Assembly (NCBI GenBank): GCA_021799315.1 | Contig: JAJZAR010000002.1 | Location: 1 to 34,513, forward strand | DNA from: Thermoplasmata archaeon | Lineage (GTDB): Archaea; Thermoplasmatota; Thermoplasmata; Thermoplasmatales; Thermoplasmataceae | Direction of reading: 5' to 3' | Length of the DNA: 34,513 nt | Shown: one piece after another, positions 7,557 to 14,052 of the stretch | Numbering within the stretch: the first letter of the stretch is position 1 | How the letters are laid out: every line of letters starts with the position of its first letter | Position numbers and translations under genes: made by a program | Notes under the pieces: model-generated | The model's database searches: none | What the model was told of the DNA's origin: nothing | The model's input: only the letters and a program-made list of their open reading frames with translations

Positions 7557-7871
7557 TCACTCCACAAATACTCTTTTATTTTCTTTTTTGATACTCACGA
7601 CCATCATTGTCTTGGATTCCTTGACACCAGATATTTTACTAAGTTTATTCAGCATATAGCGTTGAAATTCATTGTAGTCAGGGAATCTAACCTTTACAAG
7701 TATGTCAAAGTTTCCTGTGATAACGAACACGTCCTCAACATGGGGTTCTGAGACAATATCTGCGGCGATATTTTCAACTCTGCTAATGTCAACAGTCAGA
7801 CCTACTATTGCCGTGACTATCTTTCTGTCGAAAACGCGGTCAAATTCATGTTCAAGTATGTCGTTTTGCAT
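7557..7871 (-). CDS. Stand-alone Lrp/AsnC ligand-binding (RAM) domain protein
   Basis: About 104 residues matching only the C-terminal effector/oligomerisation domain of Lrp/AsnC regulators: beta-alpha-beta-beta-alpha-beta with TAIVGLTVDIS, VEDVFVITGNFDILVKVRF, and KISGVKESKTMMVVSIKK. The helix-turn-helix that normally precedes it is missing, and the short N-terminus leaves no room for one. Such proteins usually form dimers or decamers that bind an amino acid and may modulate full-length Lrp partners. ATG at 7871 is preferred over a TTG five codons upstream; GAGAGGGA lies before it. It shares an operon with UPF0147 and follows rpiA on the same strand after a gap of 66 bases. Confidence 0.85.
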   Translation of the reverse strand: MQNDILEHEFDRVFDRKIVTAIVGLTVDISRVENIAADIVSEPHVEDVFVITGNFDILVKVRFPDYNEFQRYMLNKLSKISGVKESKTMMVVSIKKENKRVFVE

Positions 7872-7937
7872 TAAGGTCCCTCTCAAAAAGTAATAGGGTA
7901 TATCAATCTTGATTTTAACGTTTTACACTGAACGCTA

Positions 7938-8618
7938 TTATTTTTTGCTTACGCCGAATAATTCTTCCTCAGTGCCGTTTTCGCTGCCAAATATAACTTT
8001 CTGTATCATACCGCAGAAGATACCCACCTCAACTACCCCCGGTATCGTCTTTATCTGAGCCTCCAGGAGTTTGGGGTTATCAATAAGTCCAAAGTCTGCG
8101 TCGCATATCAGGTTCCCATTGTCGCTGATCCTTCGTTCACCCATTCTTTCTAACACTCTGGAACCAAGAGCTTCTATGTTCGCAATTGTCCGTTCATACA
8201 GAAATGGTACAACTTCCACTGGCACCTTGAACTTCCCTAATTTGGTGACCTTTTTTGATATATCCGCAATTATGCACACAAAATTGCTATTTCTCGCGAC
8301 GATCTTTTCCCTCGTGAGTGCACCTCCTCCCCCTTTTATGAGATTACCATAGGGATCAATTTCATCAGTTCCATCTATATCCAGTAATATGGGCCCTGTG
8401 ACTTTGTTAGACACTGAAAATCCTCTATCTAAAAGCTTTTTTTCAGTGTCTCGAGAAGTAGGAACAAAGACATTGTCCTTAAACTTTTCAGGAGTATTTG
8501 ACATCAATTCAATCAATCGCGTAACCGTTGACCCCGTGCCAATGCCAACAAATCCACTCGATGGGATAAGAGGCAGAGAAGCCTTTGCTGAATTTAGTTT
8601 TAAGTCGACATTATTCAT
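7938..8618 (-). CDS. rpiA: Ribose-5-phosphate isomerase A
   Basis: Interconverts ribose 5-phosphate and ribulose 5-phosphate; in archaea lacking the oxidative pentose phosphate pathway it supplies ribose phosphate for nucleotides. At 226 residues it is full length for RpiA. Motifs are intact: phosphate loop GIGTGST (25-31), DIDGTDEID (80-88) with the catalytic aspartates, and KGGGGALTREK (95-105) with the active-site lysine and glutamate. ATG at 8618 is supported by a TATA tract about 26 bases upstream (leaderless). It is divergent from the thioesterase with only 47 bases between start codons, so the two core promoters overlap. Confidence 0.96.
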   Translation of the reverse strand: MNNVDLKLNSAKASLPLIPSSGFVGIGTGSTVTRLIELMSNTPEKFKDNVFVPTSRDTEKKLLDRGFSVSNKVTGPILLDIDGTDEIDPYGNLIKGGGGALTREKIVARNSNFVCIIADISKKVTKLGKFKVPVEVVPFLYERTIANIEALGSRVLERMGERRISDNGNLICDADFGLIDNPKLLEAQIKTIPGVVEVGIFCGMIQKVIFGSENGTEEELFGVSKK

Positions 8619-8636
8619 GTTTATGACTGTTATCTC

Positions 8637-8651
8637 TTTAAATTTAATTAA
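8637..8651. promoter_or_regulatory. Overlapping divergent TATA boxes
   Basis: The tract TTTAAATTTAATTAA lies between rpiA (ATG at 8618, minus) and the thioesterase gene (ATG at 8666, plus). TATA boxes centred near 8645 and 8639 would place both transcription starts exactly on the two start codons, so both mRNAs would be leaderless and the two preinitiation complexes could not form together. Confidence 0.55.
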
Positions 8652-8665
8652 GTCATACGTTTCCC

Positions 8666-9175
8666 ATGGAACTTACACCTAAATCATGGAAGAGCAGTTA
8701 TACCGAGATGGAAAGATTAGTTCTCCCAGCAGATACCAACGTATTTAGCTCCCTATACGGCGGTAGGCTCATGGAATGGGTTGACAATGTAGGCTCAATC
8801 GTTGCTTTTAAGCATTGCAGGACAAAAACCGTAACGGGAAGTATTGATAGCCTCTTCTTTCTGGCACCCATACATCTTGGATATATTGTAAAAATGCAGG
8901 GTAGATTGAATTATACGACAGACAGATCAATGGAAATAGAAGTTGATGTATCCGCTCAGGACGCATTTACGGGAAGGGAGCGTTTCACAACAAAAGCTTA
9001 TCTGACCTATGTGGCAATAGATGATGATGGCAAATCTATTTCTGTTCCTCAACTGCTAATGGAGGACGATGATGCCAAAGCAAGATTTAAGGCAGGGCAG
9101 GAAAGGAGCATAAGAAGAATGGACCTTCTCTCTTCAGTCCGCAAGGAAGCCCAAAATTTCGATAAAGCACATTAA
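8666..9175 (+). CDS. Acyl-CoA thioesterase (hotdog fold, YciA/BACH type)
   Basis: Hydrolyses acyl-CoA to free acid and CoA; cytoplasmic, probably hexameric. The single hotdog domain shows the family signature ADTNVFSSLYGGRLMEWVD, with N25, GG32-33 and D40 as the conserved active-site stretch, followed by the long helix and strands with HLGYIVKMQGRL and TTKAYLTYVAID. A basic, helical C-terminal tail (~140-169) follows. Length (169) fits the family. Substrate chain length cannot be read. It is divergent from rpiA and lies 49 bases upstream of the T4SS-like cassette, which has its own TATA box, so I see no functional tie to that cassette. Confidence 0.9.
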   Translation: MELTPKSWKSSYTEMERLVLPADTNVFSSLYGGRLMEWVDNVGSIVAFKHCRTKTVTGSIDSLFFLAPIHLGYIVKMQGRLNYTTDRSMEIEVDVSAQDAFTGRERFTTKAYLTYVAIDDDGKSISVPQLLMEDDDAKARFKAGQERSIRRMDLLSSVRKEAQNFDKAH

Positions 9176-9189
9176 TTGCACATAAGAAC

Positions 9190-9198
9190 AATATATAT
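9190..9198 (+). promoter_or_regulatory. TATA box of the T4SS/Ced-like cassette
   Basis: AATATATAT about 31 bases before the ATG at 9225, giving a predicted leader of only a few bases. It is the only promoter-like element I see for the three tightly linked genes 9225-12283. Confidence 0.5.
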
Positions 9199-9224
9199 TC
9201 CCATGAAAACTTCAAGGCTCTATT

Positions 9225-9503
9225 ATGTCCTTGATTTACAGAATACATGAATTAACGATGACAACAGTTGCGAATTCATTAACTGATGTCATGTCTAGGT
9301 TAATGACCATAGTTGTAGGTGTATCTGCTGTAGTAATAGCCATCCTTTGGATTCCAATTGCCATATCTTTTTTCAGCACGGATGAACAGAAGAGATATAT
9401 TGCATATTCAAGAGCTAAAAATGCGGCAATAGGAACACTTATTTTTGTTCTTGCTGTTAGTGGAACACTCTATGCCCTATTCCATTACATAGCTGTGGGA
9501 TAA
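9225..9503 (+). CDS. Two-helix membrane protein, VirB2/CedA1 pilin-like
   Basis: Small hydrophobic protein of 92 residues. A ~25-residue amphipathic N-terminus is followed by TM1 (about 26-50, LMTIVVGVSAVVIAILWIPI), a short basic loop (51-67, containing DEQKRYIAYSRAKNA) and TM2 (about 68-91). This helix-charged loop-helix layout is that of type IV secretion pilins (VirB2/TrbC) and of CedA1 of the crenarchaeal DNA import system. Sequence identity to a named family is not something I can claim. The assignment rests on topology plus the two following genes, which look like VirB6/CedA and VirB4/CedB. The next gene starts one base after its stop. Confidence 0.7.
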   Translation: MSLIYRIHELTMTTVANSLTDVMSRLMTIVVGVSAVVIAILWIPIAISFFSTDEQKRYIAYSRAKNAAIGTLIFVLAVSGTLYALFHYIAVG

Positions 9504-9504
9504 A

Positions 9505-10476
9505 TTGCAGTTGATTGGATCCGTTCTATCGTCTCTGGCGGTAGTCATACTAGCAATAGAGTTTCTAATATCGTCTCAATTCTGGAGTCTGGCAATCCAT
9601 CAGGGTCTTGAAAGCAAATACGCATTTCTGTATTTTGAAGATTTCAATACGGCAGTGAATAATTTCCACAGTGAAATTATGGCTTTGCTGCCTATAATTT
9701 TCCTTTTATGTGCAATCTATCTGGCACTGTATCTTTTCCTTTCCGATAAACCTGAATTTATGCAGACAGCATATAAAGGCATAATCAGCATCATAATTTT
9801 CTTCCTCTCCGAACTCTTTCTGAACAAATTGTCTTTTCTTGTCCAGTATGGAAGTTCTTTTCTTCTTTCTCTGTCTCCACACTGGGCATCTTATTTCTCG
9901 GAGTCATACATGCTCTACAATATTCACTATTTTAGCAGTGGTAGCAATTCTGTAATGGAGATTATTCTTGATGGCATATATGTCTCTTCATCCATTTCCG
10001 TTCTATTCTTTCTGATGGTCAGGGTGGCGATTCTCATTGTACTATATCTGGTCCTTCCCTTAATTACGCCATTATATTTCATCGGACATTTGAAAGGTTA
10101 TGTTTTCAGATTTTGGACTCTATATTTACAACTCTTGTTTTCTCCAATCATTATTCTTTTTGTTCTATATCTCTACATAAATTTCACCGGTAATTTTTTC
10201 ATTCAGATGGGATTTCTCCTCCTTCTCACAATTCTTCCATCAAGTTTTATATACACTGCCTACAGAATGGGTTCAGGCCGAAGTGGCCTCGGCACCAGCT
10301 TCTTGATGTGGTCAGGTATGGACGTTCTGAGTGAGGGAGTAGGACTTGGGGTAAGGGCCGGAAACAGGATTAGGGCCAATTCAAAAGAGAAGCTCAGAGA
10401 AGCTGCTCCCGAGTTGCATATGGGTAACATTTTAGGACTGACGAATCGAGGTAAGGAAGACTATGAGCAGAGATAA
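9505..10476 (+). CDS. Polytopic membrane protein, VirB6/CedA-like
   Basis: Membrane protein of 323 residues with six or seven predicted helices: about 4-24, 59-80, 88-108, a long hydrophobic stretch 157-192, 205-226 and 231-252, then a ~70-residue soluble basic tail. The MVRVAILIVLYLVLPLITPL stretch followed by GHLKGYVFRFWTLYLQLLFS (residues 194-213) resembles the core of VirB6/TrbL channel proteins, where a proline-rich helix precedes a conserved tryptophan. It begins with TTG at 9505, one base after the previous stop, and ends 14 bases inside the ATPase gene, so translation is coupled. By analogy it would be the inner-membrane channel or platform for DNA movement. This is inference from topology and neighbours. 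Confidence 0.65.
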   Translation: MQLIGSVLSSLAVVILAIEFLISSQFWSLAIHQGLESKYAFLYFEDFNTAVNNFHSEIMALLPIIFLLCAIYLALYLFLSDKPEFMQTAYKGIISIIIFFLSELFLNKLSFLVQYGSSFLLSLSPHWASYFSESYMLYNIHYFSSGSNSVMEIILDGIYVSSSISVLFFLMVRVAILIVLYLVLPLITPLYFIGHLKGYVFRFWTLYLQLLFSPIIILFVLYLYINFTGNFFIQMGFLLLLTILPSSFIYTAYRMGSGRSGLGTSFLMWSGMDVLSEGVGLGVRAGNRIRANSKEKLREAAPELHMGNILGLTNRGKEDYEQR

Positions 10477-12283
10477 TTTTTCTCAGTTGATTCCACTATC
10501 TAATATATTCAATCAGGGTGGGAAGAACAAACCCGTATGGGTTCCGTCAATTATGTTGCTATTGGCCATTTTTCTTTTACTATTCTACTCTGGAATGCTA
10601 CGGCTCGTACCCTATGTTCTTACCTTTGCATTCATCATTACAATCGCATTCTTTTTAAGAAATAGAAAAATAGATTTGCACACACAGGCATTTAATTCCT
10701 ATGGGTTTCTAAAGGGAAAAACAGTATTTTCCATTCGTTCAGACTTCAGATGGGATTCTACAGTTGATGAAATTAGAAATAACTTTTCTCAAATAAACGA
10801 TGCTTTAAAATCTACAGAAAGCAGTTTTACCATAATTACAGTACCGGCCCAGGACTGTGCGGATTTTAAGCTCTCCCACAGCGAAAAAGAGGAATTGAAC
10901 GTAGTCTTCTCCTCATATTTGATTTTAGATGGGGATAGTGGAGAACACGATGGTTTTATAAAGCAAATGAGAGTCTACGGGATCTCCCTTGAAAGGAAGA
11001 ACGTTAACGAGTTATACACCTACTTTGATAAAATTATGGCGGGAAATTTACAGAGAAGGAGGAACTTTATCAAAGGAAAAACCAATTTTTCCATGTCCAC
11101 AATTTCCCAGAGCTTTAAAAGGAGTCATTATCAAGCATCAAGACTCTTAGATTCTCTACCTTTTTCATGTATAACAATTACAAATTTTATCTTGCAAAAG
11201 AAGAGTTCTGATATTATACAAAAGGAAATTTCAAAAATTCTTGCAAAGAGCAGATTGCGCAGTGAAAGAAATCTACCTGAAGGTGAGCAGAATGTTTTGA
11301 GGAGAGAATCTGCTTTGGAGATAAGGAACGATAGTTCTGAATGGTTGTACAGTATCCAGCAGTCATTTATTCTTTCAAGTAAACAGTCATACAAACTTAA
11401 GAGTATGCAAGATGAATTGAGCAATATGTGTGAATCATGGGGACTATCACTTTCTTTACCTGATCACAGGAACAATAAACTTATGGAGAAATTATTCACG
11501 GGAAAATTTATACGATTTCTCCAGACTCCCAACAAATTGTGTGCTTTTTTCACATTTCTCACTGAGGAAAAAGAAGACGGTATAATAATAGGCAAAGATA
11601 GTCAGACAGATAAACCTGTACATTTCGACCCTTTCCTTAAGGGAAGCTATAATATCATTGCCATGGGAGAGACAGGATCAGGAAAGAGCTTCTTTTCAAT
11701 GCTGTTTCTGAGGAGAATGGTGATTGAAAAAAGAGTGAAGCACATAATGATTCTGGACGTGCTCAATGAATACAATCCAAAAACATGGGAGGAACTGTGT
11801 ACAGAGAATGCAGTTGGGATCAGGATACTGAAAATTGAAGATGGTGAAGTTGTAAAAGCAATGGAAGAGGCAATGGACTTCCTAAAATCCTTGGAGGGTG
11901 AAGAGAAAATTATAGTTATAGAAGAAGCTCACGTATTCCTGAACCATTCATATGCCAGTACAGTTCTGGCTCAAATTGTTAAAGTATCAAGGCACTTCAG
12001 GTGTTGTGTATTTACCATATCACAGGATGCAAATGATATTACATCAGAAGAAGGCAAGAAGATCCTAAATAATTCAAATTCTGTTTTCATTTTCAGGAAT
12101 AAGCTTATGGGAGCACTTGAGAAGTTCGGCATAAATATCTCCGAGTTCGGATACGGAAAGGATCAGCTTTCACTTCATGGTGGAAGGAATAGCCAATTTT
12201 CAGAATCATTCTTTTATTCAAACCACAAACTGAGAAAAATTGTCATCTCTGCTTCGTCCGGAGAGAATGGAATATCCTATTGA
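10463..12283 (+). CDS. Membrane-anchored VirB4/CedB/HerA-type ATPase
   Basis: P-loop motor ATPase of 606 residues. The N-terminus has two membrane helices (about 27-43 and 46-65), a middle region (~70-380) is variable and helical, and the C-terminus carries the RecA-like motor: Walker A GETGSGKS (402-409), Walker B IIVIEEAH (483-490) and a sensor segment TISQDAND with Q521. The order and the EEAH box fit the VirB4/TraC/HerA superfamily, which includes CedB. The N-terminal membrane hairpin resembles a VirB3 module fused to VirB4. It overlaps the preceding gene by 14 bases. Likely role: energising pilus assembly or DNA transfer across the membrane. ATPase class is firm; DNA import or export is inference. 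Confidence 0.85.
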   Translation: MSRDNFSQLIPLSNIFNQGGKNKPVWVPSIMLLLAIFLLLFYSGMLRLVPYVLTFAFIITIAFFLRNRKIDLHTQAFNSYGFLKGKTVFSIRSDFRWDSTVDEIRNNFSQINDALKSTESSFTIITVPAQDCADFKLSHSEKEELNVVFSSYLILDGDSGEHDGFIKQMRVYGISLERKNVNELYTYFDKIMAGNLQRRRNFIKGKTNFSMSTISQSFKRSHYQASRLLDSLPFSCITITNFILQKKSSDIIQKEISKILAKSRLRSERNLPEGEQNVLRRESALEIRNDSSEWLYSIQQSFILSSKQSYKLKSMQDELSNMCESWGLSLSLPDHRNNKLMEKLFTGKFIRFLQTPNKLCAFFTFLTEEKEDGIIIGKDSQTDKPVHFDPFLKGSYNIIAMGETGSGKSFFSMLFLRRMVIEKRVKHIMILDVLNEYNPKTWEELCTENAVGIRILKIEDGEVVKAMEEAMDFLKSLEGEEKIIVIEEAHVFLNHSYASTVLAQIVKVSRHFRCCVFTISQDANDITSEEGKKILNNSNSVFIFRNKLMGALEKFGINISEFGYGKDQLSLHGGRNSQFSESFFYSNHKLRKIVISASSGENGISY

Positions 12284-12504
12284 TCGTAAGCTCCTGATTT
12301 AATGTATCCTACCCCAAGAAGCCCAAAAACAGCCATTGGTAAACAGAATGCGTATATACCTGGGTCCGTCCATGTATCGAATAAGATTGACCAGACAAGG
12401 TAAAAAAATACTCCTATTGCTAGGAATATCATACTTACTGCAAGAAGAGCATTTTTGTATGTAATAGTCGCTTTTTTATTATCTGGACTTGGTAAAGCCT
12501 CCAT
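12277..12504 (-). CDS. Small two-helix membrane protein, function unknown
   Basis: About 75 residues with two membrane helices (ALLAVSMIFLAIGVFFYLVW and GIYAFCLPMAVFGLLGVGYI) joined by a short acidic loop with W-T-D-P. I recognise no family. The ATG at 12504 is chosen because TTAAATA at about 12529-12535 lies some 27 bases upstream on the minus strand, predicting a leaderless mRNA; ATG at 12525 or GTG at 12537 would give longer proteins. Its 3' end overlaps the last seven bases of the VirB4/CedB-like gene on the opposite strand. Whether it belongs with that cassette cannot be told from the sequence. Confidence 0.6.
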   Translation of the reverse strand: MEALPSPDNKKATITYKNALLAVSMIFLAIGVFFYLVWSILFDTWTDPGIYAFCLPMAVFGLLGVGYIKSGAYDQ

Positions 12505-12808
12505 TGTCAACCCATACTGAATCATTCTATTTAACACTTGTTAGAAGGAATTCCACATTTGCCTGACCGTGAGGAACTAGGAAATATTCGAAGTAAATTA
12601 TACGCATTTGTTATGGGTGAACTATCAAAATTATAAAATAAAATCTCATGAAGTCATGGGTGACCTCATCCTCCATGTTTCAGAAGTGGATTTCCCACTA
12701 AAAATTTTTAAAATATCAAGGAAATTTATGGGATTCAATTTGATATTTTCGTAATTATTTGAACTAAAATGTCATAAATTTTAATTAAAGCGATGTAATT
12801 CCTTCTGG
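12505..12808. other. Intergenic stretch, no gene seen
   Basis: About 300 AT-rich bases between the small membrane protein gene and mptD. I find no tRNA and no credible open frame; the only short frame after a TATA-like tract is seven codons. Short inverted repeats near 12655-12665 (GTCA-TGGG-TGAC) are too small to call. The last part carries the mptD promoter, TTTAATTA at 12780-12787, centred 25 bases before the ATG at 12809. Confidence 0.5.
12780..12787 (+). promoter_or_regulatory. mptD TATA box
   Basis: TTTAATTA centred about 25 bases before the ATG at 12809; predicts a leaderless mptD mRNA. Confidence 0.5.
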
Positions 12809-13168
12809 ATGGTTGATGAAGCTGCTTCTTATTTTAACTGTACTGATCGCGAAAGAGCAATTTTTGAGGCAGGCATCAAGTTAGGGTCTATCTATCACCA
12901 GTACGTTGGTGTTCCTATGAATCAGTCTAACATTGATGCCATGGAACAGGCAATTCAAAAGAGTGTTATGGTACAACCTTTTGTCAAGTCAGCAACGGTT
13001 AGCATCGACAGGAATATGGTAAAAAAGTCCACAGGTCATTACAAATATGGCACGCTCAAGGGAGAAATGCTGAATGTAACTCTTGAGGTGGAATATAACA
13101 ATCAAGCTGTTCGGGCGAGAATGGAGTATGTAGAGAAATTGGATTACCCTCTTATGTTTTTGGAGTAA
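12809..13168 (+). CDS. mptD: Archaeal dihydroneopterin aldolase MptD
   Basis: Cleaves 7,8-dihydroneopterin to 6-hydroxymethyl-7,8-dihydropterin and glycolaldehyde, a step in archaeal pterin (folate or methanopterin-type) synthesis. The 119 residues match the archaeal MptD family, which is unrelated to bacterial FolB: the N-terminal CTDRERAIFEAGIKLGSIYH with E20 and H30, followed by QYVGVP, and a C-terminal half with VEYNNQAVRARMEYVEKLDY. Length is typical. ATG at 12809 has a TATA box at the leaderless distance. The THEP1-like gene starts three bases after its stop, so the two are co-transcribed. Confidence 0.88.
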   Translation: MVDEAASYFNCTDRERAIFEAGIKLGSIYHQYVGVPMNQSNIDAMEQAIQKSVMVQPFVKSATVSIDRNMVKKSTGHYKYGTLKGEMLNVTLEVEYNNQAVRARMEYVEKLDYPLMFLE

Positions 13169-13171
13169 AAA

Positions 13172-13714
13172 ATGGCAGTAAAAATTGGAATAACTGGGCC
13201 AGTTGGCGCAATAAAGGCTGAAGCCTTGAAAAAGATAATGGAAATGTTGGACAATCAGCAGAAGATTGTTCAGGGTGTGTTAGTGAGTGAAGTATTTACA
13301 AACAATAAGCTCACTGGTTATACGATATTTGATATATATTCAAAGAAAAAGGCTCAATTTGCAGATATTAGCCTTGTTTCAAGAATAAAAATAGATAAAA
13401 TTGGGGTTGATACAAGAATTCTGGAAGAAGTCCTGATACCAAGTCTTCAGAGAGCAAGAGAACAGGCAGATGTCATTGTTATTGATGAGATTGGGAAACT
13501 GGAAATGACATCAAAGAATGTGCAAAAGGAAATAAATGATACGTTAAATTTCACAAAGCCCATGATAGTGACTGTACATAAAAAATCGAGAAACCCCGTA
13601 CTTCAGGAGATCAGAGCGCTGGAAGGTGTCAGGGTATTTGATATCACACCAATCAACAGGAGTCTTCTACCTTACAGGGTGATGAAAGTAATAACTGGAG
13701 AGGAGCCCATATGA
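13172..13714 (+). CDS. THEP1-like nucleotide-triphosphatase with degenerate P-loop
   Basis: The 180 residues align along their length with THEP1/NTPase_1 nucleoside-triphosphatases: N-terminal KIGITGP, the RILEEVLIPSLQRAREQADV helix, intact Walker B VIVIDEIGKLEM (101-112), TVHKKSRNP, and DITPINRSLLP. The Walker A loop is not normal. Where the family has GPPGVGKTT, this protein reads GPVGAIKAE (9-17): the glycine before the lysine is isoleucine and the following Thr/Ser is alanine, although K15 stays. Nucleotide binding may be altered or lost. It starts three bases after mptD in the same operon. A regulatory or structural role, or an adapted active site, are both possible. Confidence 0.8.
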   Translation: MAVKIGITGPVGAIKAEALKKIMEMLDNQQKIVQGVLVSEVFTNNKLTGYTIFDIYSKKKAQFADISLVSRIKIDKIGVDTRILEEVLIPSLQRAREQADVIVIDEIGKLEMTSKNVQKEINDTLNFTKPMIVTVHKKSRNPVLQEIRALEGVRVFDITPINRSLLPYRVMKVITGEEPI

Positions 13715-13821
13715 AATCTTTTGTTCTTTCGTATAATAGTCTTGCAGTCCTATGATGAATATACCTCTCGCAGCAATTAATTTATTTCTAAAAATAAGAA
13801 GAATGAAGACGGTGGGGGTTT

Positions 13822-14052
13822 ATGCATCTAATGATATCCAGAGGTAAAAGTTCCGGCGATACTAAAGAAATAAACCTGGCGAAGAACACTAATTGTTACT
13901 GTGTAATAAAGGGTTGTAACATTCTCATTATACGTGCTAAATTTGCCGGAATTTGCTGTTTACTAATAAGAAATGTTATGGCATACACGAAAGGTTTCAA
14001 GTACACGGATTTGGAAGCTGCTTCAATTGAGGTTGAAAATAATGTCATTTGA
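13822..14052 (+). CDS. Small cysteine-containing protein of unknown function
   Basis: Open frame of 76 codons that I do not recognise. It has five cysteines (CYC at about 26-28, C32, CC at 45-46), a hydrophobic centre (GCNILIIRAKFAGICCLLI) and a more ordinary C-terminus (YTKGFKYTDLEAASIEVENN). In its favour: a TATA-like AATTAATTTATT near 13778-13789, a strong ribosome site GGTGGGGG just before the ATG at 13822, and an 11-base overlap with the start of trm1, typical of coupled genes here. Against it: no known family and odd composition. Internal ATG codons exist at codon 4 and later. Confidence 0.4.
   Translation: MHLMISRGKSSGDTKEINLAKNTNCYCVIKGCNILIIRAKFAGICCLLIRNVMAYTKGFKYTDLEAASIEVENNVI

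Noticed and set aside
9225..12283. Integrated plasmid or conjugative element
   Set aside because: No relaxase, VirD4, integrase, tRNA-end repeat or transposase near the cassette; flanks are ordinary housekeeping genes.
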